DNA from: Bacillota bacterium
GTDB lineage: Bacteria; Bacillota; Bacilli; Bacillales; Cytobacillaceae
Assembly (NCBI GenBank): GCA_030705745.1
Contig: JAUZPT010000224.1
Span: 1-5,325 of the forward strand
Direction: 5' to 3'
Length of the DNA: 5,325 nt
Both the position numbers and the translations under genes were made by a program. The stretch's first letter is position 1. The number at the start of each line of letters is the position of its first letter. Shown here in pieces: positions 4,946 through 5,325 of the stretch. Below the pieces are notes generated by a model. That model was not told the DNA's origin. It did not search any database and saw only the letters and a program-made list of their open reading frames with translations.

Positions 4946-5325
4946 TTAATAAACATCCCTTTTTGTAAAGACGAAAAATGCAACAATCAGTGCGGCTGCC
5001 CACCACGTGAGCAGGACGGTCATAGAAAACGACAAGTTCATCCCATCAATAGGTGGGGCCAATCCTTTCATATAATCCGTTAAACGCAAATTAACCATAA
5101 AAAGATATTTCGCCGAATTCCACGAAGATACCATATTGCTTAGGATCGCTCCCGAAATTAATGCGGCGAGCATTACACCCATCCCGGCCGCTGTGCTCCG
5201 AATTAACACCGACAGCATGAACGACAGAGTGCCGACAACGATAGCGACAAACCACACAAGGCCGAAGTCCATCAGGAGGTATTGCCATTGATCCAATGAT
5301 TTGACCGATGATGTATTAAGGCCAC
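4946..5325 (-). CDS. ABC-2 type transporter permease, C-terminal fragment (5' end beyond window)
   Basis: The frame is open to the window edge, so this is the last 125 residues of a larger integral membrane protein. Counting from the first complete codon at 5323, hydrophobic spans lie at about 19-43, 47-66 and 97-118, consistent with the last three membrane helices of an ABC-2 permease. The pattern FGLVWFVAIVVGTLSFMLS, the region SSWNSAKYLFMVNL and the terminal VFFTKRDVY-like tail (actual FFVFTKRDVY) recall permeases that pair with a separate ATPase in drug, peptide or sodium export. A TTG at 5296 could be read as a start, but it has no convincing ribosome binding site and the upstream codons stay open and family-like. 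The cognate ATPase gene would be expected just upstream, outside the window. The substrate cannot be inferred. Confidence 0.85.
   Translation of the reverse strand, partial: GLNTSSVKSLDQWQYLLMDFGLVWFVAIVVGTLSFMLSVLIRSTAAGMGVMLAALISGAILSNMVSSWNSAKYLFMVNLRLTDYMKGLAPPIDGMNLSFSMTVLLTWWAAALIVAFFVFTKRDVY

Overview
The window looks like chromosomal DNA of a low-GC Gram-positive bacterium of the Bacillus type. The evidence is an RsbR-type stressosome protein, a tRNA-Pro T-box leader, strong AGGAGGT-class ribosome binding sites, sigma-A and sigma-B type promoters, and U-tract terminators. All six supportable genes lie on the minus strand, so transcription runs from high to low coordinates. Most appear to be single-gene units separated by their own terminators or promoters.

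In order of transcription: an ABC-2 type permease, of which only the C-terminus is present (4946-5325), ends in a strong terminator (4908-4935). An FMN-dependent azoreductase (4164-4799) follows and ends in a second terminator (4124-4154). A small vicinal-oxygen-chelate (glyoxalase/dioxygenase-fold) protein (3590-3961) has a compact promoter whose spacer is filled by an imperfect palindrome, and it ends in a third terminator (3537-3567). A secreted, histidine-rich helical protein (2849-3409) comes next. An archaeal/eukaryotic-type prolyl-tRNA synthetase (1039-2469) is preceded by a near-perfect sigma-A promoter and a well-preserved T-box riboswitch that reads a CCU proline codon. The last gene, an RsbR-family STAS protein (1-730, cut by the window edge), is about 310 bases downstream of proS and has a sigma-B-like promoter in that gap.

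The genes share a stress and homeostasis flavour. Azoreductase and VOC proteins are typical partners in quinone/azo-compound detoxification. The RsbR homologue feeds the general stress response. The T-box couples ProRS synthesis to uncharged tRNA-Pro. The histidine-rich protein may buffer metal outside the membrane. I see no CRISPR array, insertion sequence, rRNA or tRNA gene, and no convincing undescribed multi-gene system. The most informative signals are regulatory: the sigma-B-like promoter, the palindromic operator candidate, and the fully decodable T-box.
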